In this document: positions 1 to 8,275 of the stretch, piece by piece
Layout: the number at the start of each line of letters is the position of its first letter
Position numbering within the stretch: the first letter of the stretch is position 1
Assembly (NCBI GenBank): GCA_016840285.1
Contig: JAEOSR010000032.1
Coordinates: 1-64,000 of the forward strand
Direction of reading: 5' to 3'
Length of the DNA stretch: 64,000 nucleotides
Source of the DNA: Candidatus Hodarchaeota archaeon
GTDB taxonomy: Archaea; Asgardarchaeota; Heimdallarchaeia; Hodarchaeales; Hodarchaeaceae
The notes under the pieces: generated by a model
Told to the model about the DNA's origin: nothing
Seen by the model: only the letters and a program-made list of their open reading frames with translations
The model's database searches: none
Position numbers and translations under genes: made by a program

Positions 1-2
1 AC

Positions 3-137
3 ATTGTAGATTTGATCCATTTACTTTTCAAACTCAATCTTGAGACTCATGATAATAATAAAGAAGGTGATTATTTATCAATTGTTACGAAAAACAATAA
101 TGATGAACGATTTTCACCTTCTCTTATGTCTAATTAG
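3..137 (+). CDS. C-terminal end of an unidentified protein, cut by the window edge
   Basis: The frame beginning at base 3 stays open for 44 codons and ends in TAG at 135-137; its start lies outside the window. The visible tail is leucine-rich at first (IVDLIHLLFKLN) and then polar and Asn/Asp-rich. It has no recognisable motif. It could be the end of a real gene or a chance open frame in AT-rich DNA, and the window edge prevents a decision. Confidence 0.3.
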   Translation: MVDLIHLLFKLNLETHDNNKEGDYLSIVTKNNNDERFSPSLMSN

Positions 138-207
138 AATTTTTTGGTAAAAAAGGAAAAAGATGAATTAGCTTTAAAATAGGCAAGTGGTCTGAAAAGA
201 ATGAATA

Positions 208-375
208 TGGGCCCACCCGGATTTGAACCGGGGATCTCTCGGTTTCTGTCGTGGCTTGGAAACCAAGTAACGCTATCAGCATCGCCCGTTCTGACAAAAA
301 TTCCTCAGAACGTCGAGCGCTTTAACCAGGCTTCTCCTAATGGTTCTCAAACCAAATAGTCTAAGCCATGGGCCC
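208..375 (-). tRNA. tRNA-Ile(GAT) with three introns
   Basis: The acceptor halves GGGCCCA (375-369) and TGGGCCC (215-209) plus discriminator A (208) enclose a 168-nt gene. A 75-nt mature tRNA can be assembled: D-stem GCTT/AAGC, anticodon stem CTCGG/CCGAG, loop CTGATAA (anticodon GAT), T-arm CCCGG-TTCAAAT-CCGGG. This requires removing about 30 nt from the D-loop, about 33 nt inside the 5' strand of the anticodon stem, and about 30 nt after anticodon position 37. Exact splice points are ambiguous by a base or so. Anticodon identity rests on the fit to the archaeal tRNA-Ile pattern CTCGG-CTGATAA-CCGAG. Confidence 0.82.
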
Positions 376-435
376 TATATACTAATAAATGAAGGTAAAA
401 ACTTTTCTCTCTTAATCTTAAATAAATATTATGGA

Positions 436-837
436 TTAACGATAACTTTTCGTATATTTTGCTCGTGCACCTGGTCCACCAAAATGTTTAGGCTCACGAC
501 GACGGGGATCTCCGACTATCATATGGCGATCATATTCAGTATATTTAATCCTCAATTCTTCAGAATCAGTCCAAGCTAACAGAGCTCGTGCGATAGCAGT
601 TCTCGCAGCATCGGCTTGTCCCATATATCCTCCACCCTTGACCTTAACCATGATATCTACACTTTTTCTAGTTTTATTTTCAACAAAATAAAAGGGTTCC
701 AATAATTTCATCCTTACAATTTCAGGCTCAATTATCTCAATGGGCTTTCCGTTAATCAATACTCTACCTTTACCTTCCTTAATAATGGCACGTGCGATGG
801 CGGTACGTCGTTTTCCACTTCGTAATAGATTTTTCAT
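436..837 (-). CDS. rpsI: 30S ribosomal protein S9 (uS9)
   Basis: This is a small-subunit head protein whose C-terminal tail reaches the P-site tRNA. The product ends in the hallmark KYTKSYR tail and contains SGKRRTAIARA near the N-terminus and GGGYMGQADAARTAIARAL in the middle, all typical of S9. An ATG at 855 would overlap the L13 stop and add MMVCII. I prefer the ATG at 837, because the protein then begins MKNLLRSGKR like family members. It is the last gene of the RpoD-L18e-L13-S9 block, the normal archaeal order. The rpoN/rpoK genes that often follow are replaced here by tRNA-Ile. Confidence 0.95.
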   Translation of the reverse strand: MKNLLRSGKRRTAIARAIIKEGKGRVLINGKPIEIIEPEIVRMKLLEPFYFVENKTRKSVDIMVKVKGGGYMGQADAARTAIARALLAWTDSEELRIKYTEYDRHMIVGDPRRREPKHFGGPGARAKYTKSYR

Positions 838-851
838 AATAATACAAACCA

Positions 852-1295
852 TCAAATTTTTGACTTTAATTTACCAAGGGAAATATAAGATGCCTTTGGG
901 TTAATATTCTGAGTTTCTGGAATGATTTCAATTTTGTTCTCTCTAAATTTTTCAGGAAAGTCTTTGTAAACAACCAAGCGATGATAAGCTTCCTTTCCTC
1001 TACTCTTATGATATGGAAGCATGCCACGGATCGTTCTTTTCAGAATTTTGTCAGTTTCTCGAGGATGAAAGGGCCCTTTTAAGGGATTTGACTTTGTTTT
1101 AATTCTCCATCTCTGGAAATATTTAGCTGCAATGAAATCTTCTCCACCAGATATTAATCCTTTATCTGCATTAACAATAATGATCTTTTCTCCATTCAAC
1201 AACCGTTTAGCAACAATACTTGACAAACGACCTACAATTGAATTCTCAGCACTTATTATGGTGGCGTCTAATATGTCCTCTAACATTGATTTCAT
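852..1295 (-). CDS. rplM: 50S ribosomal protein L13 (uL13)
   Basis: Large-subunit protein of 147 aa, the usual archaeal length. Recognised by IVGRLSSIVAKRLLNGEKIIIVNA near the N-terminus, the central RETDKILKRTIRGMLPY block and the following KSRGKEAYHRLVVY. It lies between L18e and S9 with only short spacers, so it is probably transcribed from the rpoD promoter. The start MKSMLEDILDATII leaves a short N-terminal extension; the ATG at codon 4 is an alternative. Confidence 0.96.
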   Translation of the reverse strand: MKSMLEDILDATIISAENSIVGRLSSIVAKRLLNGEKIIIVNADKGLISGGEDFIAAKYFQRWRIKTKSNPLKGPFHPRETDKILKRTIRGMLPYHKSRGKEAYHRLVVYKDFPEKFRENKIEIIPETQNINPKASYISLGKLKSKI

Positions 1296-1307
1296 CTCTT
1301 TCTATTA

Positions 1308-1697
1308 TTATTTAATTATTCTAACTTGAGATCCCTTAGGATGCTTCTTAACAAGCTCTTCAATAGTCAAACATTGTCCACCAGCACTACTAATTTTCCT
1401 TTGAGCTATTATTGAAAATGATTCAGCAGCAACATCAAGTCGATGATTCAAAGATCCTGTTCCCAATACTTTCCCAGGGATTAACAAGATATCACCTGGG
1501 GAAGATATTCTATTTAAACGGGATAAATTCACAGCAATACGCTTTCTCCTTGTCTTAGACATTTCAGATGCTAATAATGCCCAGATATTAGTATTGTTTT
1601 CAGCAGCAGCTCCTTTTAAAAACCTGATAAGAGCGATCTTATTTGGATCTGTCCGTCCTTTGATTTTCAATTGAATCACACTTTTAAAAATCATCAA
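1308..1697 (-). CDS. rpl18e: 50S ribosomal protein L18e (eL18)
   Basis: Archaeal/eukaryotic large-subunit protein without a bacterial counterpart; it shares the L15-like fold. The 129-residue product has the family's SKTRRKRIAVNLSRLNR segment and the VLGTGSLNHRLDVAAESFS block. The start overlaps the end of rpoD by 14 bases, indicating translational coupling. It is followed by L13 after 12 bases. Confidence 0.95.
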   Translation of the reverse strand: MMIFKSVIQLKIKGRTDPNKIALIRFLKGAAAENNTNIWALLASEMSKTRRKRIAVNLSRLNRISSPGDILLIPGKVLGTGSLNHRLDVAAESFSIIAQRKISSAGGQCLTIEELVKKHPKGSQVRIIK

Positions 1698-2484
1698 CGA
1701 GAACGTTAAATTCCTTTGCTTTCTCTTTCAACAGTTCTAGAGATTTAATCAGAGTTTTTTTCACCGTTAGTGCCCCAGTGCTTTCAATAATAAAAATAAA
1801 ATCTTTACCTGTGGTCGATACAATAACAGCATCTAGTTCACAAATTTCAACACATTGATTGCACAAGCTACAATTTATTATATTGACAGCCTTAATCTCG
1901 TCATTTTCAATTTTTATAATATCACGGGGGCAGACATCAACACAATCTCCACAAAACGTACAATTATTCAAATTAAATTCAACACATGGATAATATTTGT
2001 AAGAAATTGTTGAAATTGGTTGCCATTTTGCATGATCCAAGCCTCTCCCAAGTCTAGCGATTGCTTCGAGAAAAATCTTTTGATCCTTAGCCATTTTAAG
2101 AACTGGGATATTAGAATAGACAGGAACTATTTTGGGATCTTGAGATAGTAAATCTCTTGAAAATACTATTTCTACATCTTGCTCGCCTGATTTTTCAAGA
2201 GTTAAAGATACCTCACATGATGTACAGCCTTGTCCTCCACATGAGCATAGTTCAGGTCTAACAAAATTCTCCAAATCCGTTTTTAGAGGAATTAACCCTA
2301 AACGGTGAGCTACAATCTCATCATATAGAGGAGTAGTATTTTCTATGATGATAACCTCATCAATTGCCATTGTGGGAACTTCACTCAATACCATTCTTCG
2401 GATAGTATTTGCGAAAGTTGGTGTTACATCAGAGAGGATAAACTTAGCATAATTTTCACTTTGTTCAACAATCTCAAGTTCCAA
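1684..2484 (-). CDS. rpoD: DNA-directed RNA polymerase subunit D with ferredoxin-like domain
   Basis: Assembly subunit of archaeal RNA polymerase, homologous to Rpb3 and bacterial alpha; it pairs with RpoL (gene at 28.7 kb). The N-terminal dimerisation part has the TFANTIRRMVLSEVPTMAI block (residues 23-41). Eight cysteines at 175, 178, 181, 185 and 205, 208, 211, 215 form two complete 4Fe-4S motifs (CxxCxxCxxxCP and CxxCxxCxxxC), so both clusters should be present. Cysteines 80, 82, 87 and 90 could form a further metal site. First gene of the L18e-L13-S9 operon. Confidence 0.96.
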   Translation of the reverse strand: MELEIVEQSENYAKFILSDVTPTFANTIRRMVLSEVPTMAIDEVIIIENTTPLYDEIVAHRLGLIPLKTDLENFVRPELCSCGGQGCTSCEVSLTLEKSGEQDVEIVFSRDLLSQDPKIVPVYSNIPVLKMAKDQKIFLEAIARLGRGLDHAKWQPISTISYKYYPCVEFNLNNCTFCGDCVDVCPRDIIKIENDEIKAVNIINCSLCNQCVEICELDAVIVSTTGKDFIFIIESTGALTVKKTLIKSLELLKEKAKEFNVLVDDF

Positions 2485-2983
2485 ATATATACTACCGCCT
2501 TGATGAATCTTTATTCTCTAGGATCTAATGCAAAAACCAAAGAAAAAAATAGACATTTCAACTTCTTCTTTCTATTGGTGACTCGTAGAGATGTGTTTTA
2601 TACAATATGGCTGCAATTGTGTTAGCTTTAAATGTTTTTTTTCTAAATCTGGTTTCTTTTGTGAAGAAATACCGAATTAAAGTACTCAGGAACATTGATA
2701 GTCCATTTAATGGCAATAATTAACGAAAAAATTAGAAATCTATCTATTCGATTCATATTTCAGTCTATATCTGAAGGAATGGAACACAAGACTGACCTCC
2801 TCAAAATTGGGAGATTATAAATGTTTAAGGAAATCTTAGTGTGGATCTTTTTAGTAAAAAATCAAAAGGAGGTTAAAAAATCACACCTAATGATCTCAGA
2901 ACTGGTCCTTAAACAAATAAAAAGTTTAATAAAATTTAGGAGATTAAAAGTCTTACATTTATCTTGTTACTGAGGTTGTACTC
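2485..2983. other. Intergenic region between divergent rpoD and a membrane-protein gene
   Basis: This 499-base AT-rich stretch separates two divergently read genes and should hold both promoters. I see no ORF of convincing quality, no tRNA and no clear repeat. A GAGGT motif about 8 bases before the TTG at 2984 is a plausible ribosome-binding site for the rightward gene. Confidence 0.5.
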
Positions 2984-3292
2984 TTGATAATTCAACAAAT
3001 TACAAGTATCCTTGTGATTCCGATAATCCTTAATCAATGGGATGAATATATTCGGGGTTGGCAACTTCTTATCGAATCTGGAGATCAGATCTTCTGGACC
3101 ATCCTTATTCTCGTAGCTTGGTTAGTACGTGCAATTTCTCTAACAATGATTCTTATTCAGCTTGGAGATAGATTAATCCGAAAAAAGAAAGATTTCGAAT
3201 TCAATCTTTTACTAACAGGGATTGTTTTCATACTAGTCACAGTTCCTTTTTTCTTAGCTGGTTTTTCTCTAATCTATCCTTCCATCCCTTAA
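2984..3292 (+). CDS. Small membrane protein with two predicted TM helices
   Basis: A 102-residue product starting at TTG, preceded by GAGGT. Residues about 36-60 (FWTILILVAWLVRAISLTMI) and 74-98 (LLLTGIVFILVTVPFFLAGFSL) are strongly hydrophobic. They are separated by a charged loop with RLIRKKKDFE, which by the positive-inside rule should be cytoplasmic. A hydrophobic N-terminal stretch could be a third, weaker membrane contact. I do not recognise the family. It is a stand-alone gene between rpoD and ksgA, the latter read towards it. Confidence 0.6.
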   Translation: MIIQQITSILVIPIILNQWDEYIRGWQLLIESGDQIFWTILILVAWLVRAISLTMILIQLGDRLIRKKKDFEFNLLLTGIVFILVTVPFFLAGFSLIYPSIP

Positions 3293-3361
3293 ATTTGAGA
3301 TATCTTATTTAAGTAAATTTATCTCTGAAACAAAAAAATTCTATTTATGAATGATAAACGA

Positions 3362-4258
3362 TTAACCAGTAATGATAGATCCGTTCGGGAAGGAGATTAT
3401 AATTTCATTAAATTGTTGGAAAAGATCAAGAATTTCACTTGGAGAAAGATTAATTGGTTGATGAGCTCGATATTCTAGCTTGTCAAGTTCAAATCTAAAT
3501 AATTTTCGAAGATCACGCGGATATTCTTTCACGTATACTTGTAAGTTATTTCGAACTTTTTTATGTTTCCGACAAAATAGATGTGTTAGAAATAAGAAGA
3601 AAGCTTTACCTCTAATTAATTTAGGAGGTTCCAATCTTATTCCCCGAACAAGATTTGACTGAACATGTGGTTTAGGGATGAAAAAACGAGGTGGGAAAGT
3701 CTTTATCATCTCAAAATCATAAAAAAAAGAAGAGAAAACTGAAATTCGACTATAATCGGGATCACCAGGCTTTGCACAGAGATGATTTGCAAATTCCCTT
3801 TGTAAAGTAACAGCAACGATTTCTGGACGAAATTCAATCTCGGTAATCTTTTTGATAAAGGGTGATGAAATACCATAAGGAAGATTAGAAATCAATTTCT
3901 GATGTGGAGGAATTTCAAGCTTGAGGAAATCACCTGAAATGACCTTTAATTTATCGCCATAATCAAAAAACTCCTTTCTAACAATAGTAGATAGAATTGG
4001 ATCGAGTTCATATGATAAAACCTTCTGACAACTTTGAAGGAGAAAATATGTCAATGTTCCAATACCACTACCAACTTCGACAATCGTATCTTTTTCATCC
4101 AATCTAGCCTCGATTAGAAGGGTATCTATCACTGTTTTGTCAATAACGAAATTTTGGCCCCATGATTTTTTAGGGGAAATCGCGTAATTCTGAATTAAGG
4201 ACTCTGTATATTTCTTTAAATTCCCTTTCTCAAGAAAATTGAAGAAGTTCAATATCAA
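3362..4258 (-). CDS. ksgA: rRNA adenine N6,N6-dimethyltransferase KsgA/Dim1
   Basis: Dimethylates two adjacent adenines in the 3'-terminal helix of 16S rRNA using SAM, a late small-subunit assembly step. GQNF (34-37) and EVGSGIGTLT (61-70) form the SAM-binding region, and NLPY (125-128) is the catalytic motif IV. FPPRFFIPKPHVQSNLV downstream is also characteristic. The start is a TTG at 4258, five bases after the end of the DUF655 gene, so the two are co-transcribed; this neighbourhood is common in archaea. At 298 aa it is slightly longer than typical because of the N-terminus. Confidence 0.95.
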   Translation of the reverse strand: MILNFFNFLEKGNLKKYTESLIQNYAISPKKSWGQNFVIDKTVIDTLLIEARLDEKDTIVEVGSGIGTLTYFLLQSCQKVLSYELDPILSTIVRKEFFDYGDKLKVISGDFLKLEIPPHQKLISNLPYGISSPFIKKITEIEFRPEIVAVTLQREFANHLCAKPGDPDYSRISVFSSFFYDFEMIKTFPPRFFIPKPHVQSNLVRGIRLEPPKLIRGKAFFLFLTHLFCRKHKKVRNNLQVYVKEYPRDLRKLFRFELDKLEYRAHQPINLSPSEILDLFQQFNEIIISFPNGSIITG

Positions 4259-4263
4259 TCATG

Positions 4264-4866
4264 TTAATGCTTTTCTTTTATGAATAAAAGGTATTTTGGT
4301 GAATCTTCAAGCTCTAGTAATATTCGGTTTGTGAATATTGATATCGGATCAGAAATATTTGTCCTTTTTGAAAAATCACTAAAGGAAGAGAACAGATTAG
4401 TTTTTCTGGCTTCTAGAATCGACCATAGTCTTTTTTGGCCTATTCCAGGTAATAGTTGTAGCTGATGCATTTGCGAGGTGAGAGGATGTGCTTGATTGAA
4501 GAAAGTAACATATCGCGATTCATAAGTAATAACTATTTTTTTGATCGCAGCAGGAAGATTGGTTAGAGCAGAACTTGAAAGTTGACTGTAACGGATTTGG
4601 TTCAATCGTATAATGTGTCTATTCCTAGGTGAAAGCAATAAATCCTCATCCACCGAAAATTCTGATCCTACAGTTAAAATAGCATCATAGAACTGGAATT
4701 CTTCAGCTGTAACAACAACTACTAGCGGATTATAGTCTTCAGAACGTCTGTGACTTAACGATTTTCCATGTGGGTAAAAATCTATGACAAAACTCTTTCC
4801 TAAGTCTTTGAAATGAGACTTTGGTTTCCTTTTTTTTACCTTTTTCCGTTGATCTCTTCTTTTCAT
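4264..4866 (-). CDS. DUF655 family protein (putative RNA-binding)
   Basis: A 200-residue protein with a very basic N-terminus (MKRRDQRKKVKKRKPK). It then has an S1/OB-like segment (FVIDFYPHGKS...PLVVVVTAEEFQFYDAIL) and a C-terminal helix-hairpin-helix stretch, LLPGIGQKRLWSILEAR. This architecture and position immediately upstream of ksgA match the archaeal DUF655 family. The function is not established; the basic tail, OB-like part and HhH suggest nucleic-acid binding, perhaps connected with ribosome biogenesis. Confidence 0.85.
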   Translation of the reverse strand: MKRRDQRKKVKKRKPKSHFKDLGKSFVIDFYPHGKSLSHRRSEDYNPLVVVVTAEEFQFYDAILTVGSEFSVDEDLLLSPRNRHIIRLNQIRYSQLSSSALTNLPAAIKKIVITYESRYVTFFNQAHPLTSQMHQLQLLPGIGQKRLWSILEARKTNLFSSFSDFSKRTNISDPISIFTNRILLELEDSPKYLLFIKEKH

Positions 4867-5135
4867 TAATTAAATTCCTCAAAAAAACAAGGATAGAAAT
4901 TGGTTTCCTCTTGCTCTTATGCTTTTAAAGAATTATTATATTTTTATTTTGATTACTCCAACCCAAAGTCACTCATCAGAAGCGGGTTAGGTAACTATGA
5001 GCTCGATATCAAGGATAAGAAGCATTAAATTAAATAAAATTTGAGGAGGTCGTAATCCAAGTTAATATGGATCATTCTAAAATAACTGGAACTGATCATT
5101 AATTTTTTCTTTAGCTGGTGGAAGTTGAATAACCT

Positions 5136-5342
5136 GTGAAAACTGAGCATCGCTCGCAGACCACTTTCTCGTGCAAAAAATGTGAATTTGAACTGAATGC
5201 GGATCTAAATGTAGCTCCTATTCTGTCAGATCATGGTATGACCATTATACGGTGGACTTCTATTAATCGTCCTAATATTGTGGTAGTGCCTTTCACAGAA
5301 ACCATTCAGTTGTTAGGCCGAATATTAGCGACAAATAACTGA
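5136..5342 (+). pseudogene. Remnant of an IS200/IS605-type TnpB (C-terminal zinc finger)
   Basis: The short frame starts with SQTTFSCKKCEFELNADLNVA, which resembles the C-terminal zinc-ribbon and final catalytic block of TnpB/OrfB proteins (CxxCGxxxxxDxNAA). Only this end survives. A stop codon lies two codons before the GTG, and no TnpB sequence is visible upstream. TnpB proteins are about 350-400 aa, so this is a decayed fragment. The rest of 4867-5416 shows no transposase TnpA and no clear element ends. Confidence 0.6.
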
Positions 5343-5452
5343 TTTCAATTAGTTATAATTGAAGTTTTCATTCTCCTATTCTCTTATTATTCATTTTTGT
5401 TCTAGTCTCTCTTTCTGTGTTTTACTTAGAAATAATATTTTCATCTTTTCTT

Positions 5453-6484
5453 ATGGTGAAAATATTGAGATGTGAATGCTTAGAGTGTGGTGGAAATCTT
5501 ATACAAACTGAATCTGATATAGTTTGTATGAATTGTGGTTTGGTAGCAAACAAAATCTATGAAAAACCAACGATTCAACTAATAAAAGCTGAAAACAGTT
5601 TTGGAAGTCAGTATGCATCAATAAGCGAAAGACCTAGTGCCATGAAATCATTAGGAACATACATTGGTTCTTACCGAAAGAAATTTCTGGCAGATGCAAA
5701 AGGGGCTCAATTAAAAATCCCTGTTAAACAACAGTTTCGACGGTTGAAATCCCTCAACGATATTTATCTCCATTTTAATGGCCGCCAACGAGAGTATCGT
5801 GGTTATAATCTTCTAACTACAATATGTAGCATTCTCCAAATAACAGATGCAGCCAAGGCTGATGCTCTTTTTTTATACAGGAGTGTGCATTCTCATCTAC
5901 ACGGAGAATTAAAACTATCTAGTCTAATTATGGGTTCCCTTTATTTATCAATCCGATCTAGAAAAGAAAATATTGAGTTAGCTCGACTTGTTGCTGCTGC
6001 TCAAAGTCGTGGTTATCTTATTCTTGGTAAAGATATAGTCAAAGCAGCCTCATTAATCAGGCAACATGCTAGGATTCGAATAAGTCATGTGAAATCCGAG
6101 GAATATTTGGATAATATCATTAGTCGTCTTCAGAAAGACCCTGAAATCGCAAAACAGTTACAGAAAAAAGTTGCTATTGAGAAAAATGAATATTTTCACT
6201 TTTTAAAGCTCAGTGCAAAGAAATTACTTTTAAATTTTCCACAATCCGATCGTGGGGGCCGAAATCCGTTTATTCTTGCAGCTGCGATTATTATTGCTTC
6301 AGATATTATGTTAGCGCGACAAAACATGTTTCATCATTGTTATAAACGCAAATCTAGACGAGGTATCTTGACACAAAAACACATTGCTAGGATCTTGGGC
6401 ATCGCTGAATTCACATTACGTGAACACTATTTATTGCTAGCAAAACCTTTGATGGAAACAGAAATTCACGGTAATCAAATCTAA
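5453..6484 (+). CDS. tfb: Transcription initiation factor B (TFB/TFIIB-like)
   Basis: Bridges TBP-bound promoter DNA and RNA polymerase. The N-terminus has a zinc ribbon, CxxC-x14-CxxC (CECLECGGNL...VCMNCGLV). After the linker come two cyclin-like repeats; GGRNPFILAAAIIIASDIM belongs to the second and a C-terminal helix-turn-helix follows. The open frame reaches 5417, but the ATG at 5453 (MVKILRCEC) puts the ribbon at the usual distance from the start. The repeats look divergent from standard TFB (for example the unusual FHHCYKRKSRRGILTQKH insert), so this may be one of several TFBs. Stand-alone gene. Confidence 0.85.
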   Translation: MVKILRCECLECGGNLIQTESDIVCMNCGLVANKIYEKPTIQLIKAENSFGSQYASISERPSAMKSLGTYIGSYRKKFLADAKGAQLKIPVKQQFRRLKSLNDIYLHFNGRQREYRGYNLLTTICSILQITDAAKADALFLYRSVHSHLHGELKLSSLIMGSLYLSIRSRKENIELARLVAAAQSRGYLILGKDIVKAASLIRQHARIRISHVKSEEYLDNIISRLQKDPEIAKQLQKKVAIEKNEYFHFLKLSAKKLLLNFPQSDRGGRNPFILAAAIIIASDIMLARQNMFHHCYKRKSRRGILTQKHIARILGIAEFTLREHYLLLAKPLMETEIHGNQI

Positions 6485-6660
6485 GTATGGAAAATTATGG
6501 ATAATCTTGCTAGAAAGCAATTACCCAAGAAAAAAAACCTCGAAAACATGATAAACTGGATTCCACTTCGCTGACTATTGGGATTAAAACAAAAAATTAG
6601 GTTTATAACGCAAGATTTAATCCTAAATTACCAAGTTGAGTAATTTTTTGGTGAATAATA

Positions 6661-8193
6661 ATGGCAGATCTCGAAAGAATGAATTTAGTGGTCACAGGTC
6701 ACGTTGATCATGGGAAGTCGACTGGCTTGGGTCACATGTTATTCCTACTCGGTCAGATTCATGATCCTAAAAAGAAACGACAACCGTGGCGTATTGCTGA
6801 GAGATATTTCAAAGAGAGTAAAGCTCAAGGAATGGGAAGTTGGTCATATGCATGGATTTTAGATCCTTTAATGGATGAAAGAGAAAGGGGTCTAACAATC
6901 AATGTATCTTTTATGGAATTTAAGACGAAAAATTTTACCTTCAATCTTATAGATGCTCCTGGACATAGTGATTTCATAAAGAACATGATAACAGGAGCCT
7001 CCCAAGCAGATGCTGCAATTCTAGTAGTTTCAGCAAGAAAAGGAGAATTTGAGGATGGAACTAAGGTTGCAGGGACAGCTTCAGGAAAATATGCGAATGT
7101 TATTGGTATGACTACCGAACATATGCTTCTCCTTACATCTCTAGGTGTAACTAATGTTGTTGTTGCGATAAATAAGATGGATGTAGTAGATTACGACCAA
7201 AAGCGGTATGAACAGATTAAAAAGGCTATTCATGGCATTTTTACTATGCTTATGAGCGCACTTCAAGTAGAAAACAAAGAAAAACGACTTGAAGCAATTA
7301 AATATGTTCCTACAAGTGGTTTAGTAGGAGTGAATGTTCTTTCAAAAGATGTAACAGTAAAGAACCTAGAAGGACATATTGCAGCAGCAAAAGCTGGGAA
7401 TGGTGATCCTGAATTCGTTGAATCATTAGAAAAAGAGATGGAAGATATTAAAGCTGGTTTTGAGGGTTTATCATGGTATGACGGACCATCTCTGATTGAT
7501 GCCCTTGATGGACTGGAGTCTCCTGCCGTTCGTAAGGAAATGTTATCAAAACAACCAATTAGACTTCCAATTCAGCAAACATTAAATATAGGTGGTGTGG
7601 GTACCGTCCTAACTGGACGAGTTTCGAGTGGGATTTTAAAGCCAAACTCGGATGTAGTCATTTCTCCCACAAAGCAAAGCATCGAACCTCTCCCCATCTC
7701 TGTAAAGACTATTCAGGAATTCCATAAGGATATTCCACAAGCTTTACCAGGTGACAATGTTGGATTTAACATAAAAACAAAGAATATTGGTGCAAATGAT
7801 ATTGTGCGAGGTGCTGTTGTCAGTGATCCTAATAATCCCGCAAGGGCTCTTAAGCCTAATATCGATGCTTTCTTATCATTTGTACTCGTTATACGTGGAT
7901 TAGGTAGGAAAGGAAAGAAGAAAGGTGAACCCTCTTGGGGAATACATGAGAATTACTCTCCAGTAGTACACTGTGGCACAGCTCAGGTCGCTTGTCGTGT
8001 AACAAAAGTTCAAGAAAAAGACCAAATCTTGCCAGAGGAGAGAGGAATGGTCTGGATGACTCCATTAAGTCCTCTCGTGGTCGAACCTTTTGACACATCC
8101 CCTGCACTTGGGCGTTTCGCATTACGAGATTCTGGAAAGACAGTTGCGGTGGGAGTGATTCAAAAGGTAGAGTTTGGGAAATATTCCTCTTAA
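6661..8193 (+). CDS. Elongation factor 1-alpha family GTPase (EF-1A), long and divergent
   Basis: GTPase delivering aminoacyl-tRNA to the ribosome. It has GHVDHGKS (13-20), DAPGH (98-102) and NKMD (171-174), then domains 2 and 3 with the EF-1A-like IGGVGTVLTGRVSSGILKP, ALPGDNVGFN and VVHCGTAQVACR. Three things are unusual. Length is 510 rather than about 430 aa. An extra segment of about 40 residues (228-268) sits after the G5 region. Conserved switch residues vary: STGLGH for STTTGH, APGHSDF for APGHRDF, and MTTEHMLL for QTREHALL. It is followed 83 bases later by a second EF-1A-like gene, and S10-S7 converge from the other side as in a rearranged str cluster. Confidence 0.85.
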   Translation: MADLERMNLVVTGHVDHGKSTGLGHMLFLLGQIHDPKKKRQPWRIAERYFKESKAQGMGSWSYAWILDPLMDERERGLTINVSFMEFKTKNFTFNLIDAPGHSDFIKNMITGASQADAAILVVSARKGEFEDGTKVAGTASGKYANVIGMTTEHMLLLTSLGVTNVVVAINKMDVVDYDQKRYEQIKKAIHGIFTMLMSALQVENKEKRLEAIKYVPTSGLVGVNVLSKDVTVKNLEGHIAAAKAGNGDPEFVESLEKEMEDIKAGFEGLSWYDGPSLIDALDGLESPAVRKEMLSKQPIRLPIQQTLNIGGVGTVLTGRVSSGILKPNSDVVISPTKQSIEPLPISVKTIQEFHKDIPQALPGDNVGFNIKTKNIGANDIVRGAVVSDPNNPARALKPNIDAFLSFVLVIRGLGRKGKKKGEPSWGIHENYSPVVHCGTAQVACRVTKVQEKDQILPEERGMVWMTPLSPLVVEPFDTSPALGRFALRDSGKTVAVGVIQKVEFGKYSS

Positions 8194-8275
8194 CTCACCT
8201 AATTTATTTCCTTTTTTTGAATTCTTCTTCTTTTTCTAAGTTAACAAACAAGCCCTATAATGGCGGTTTGAGTTT

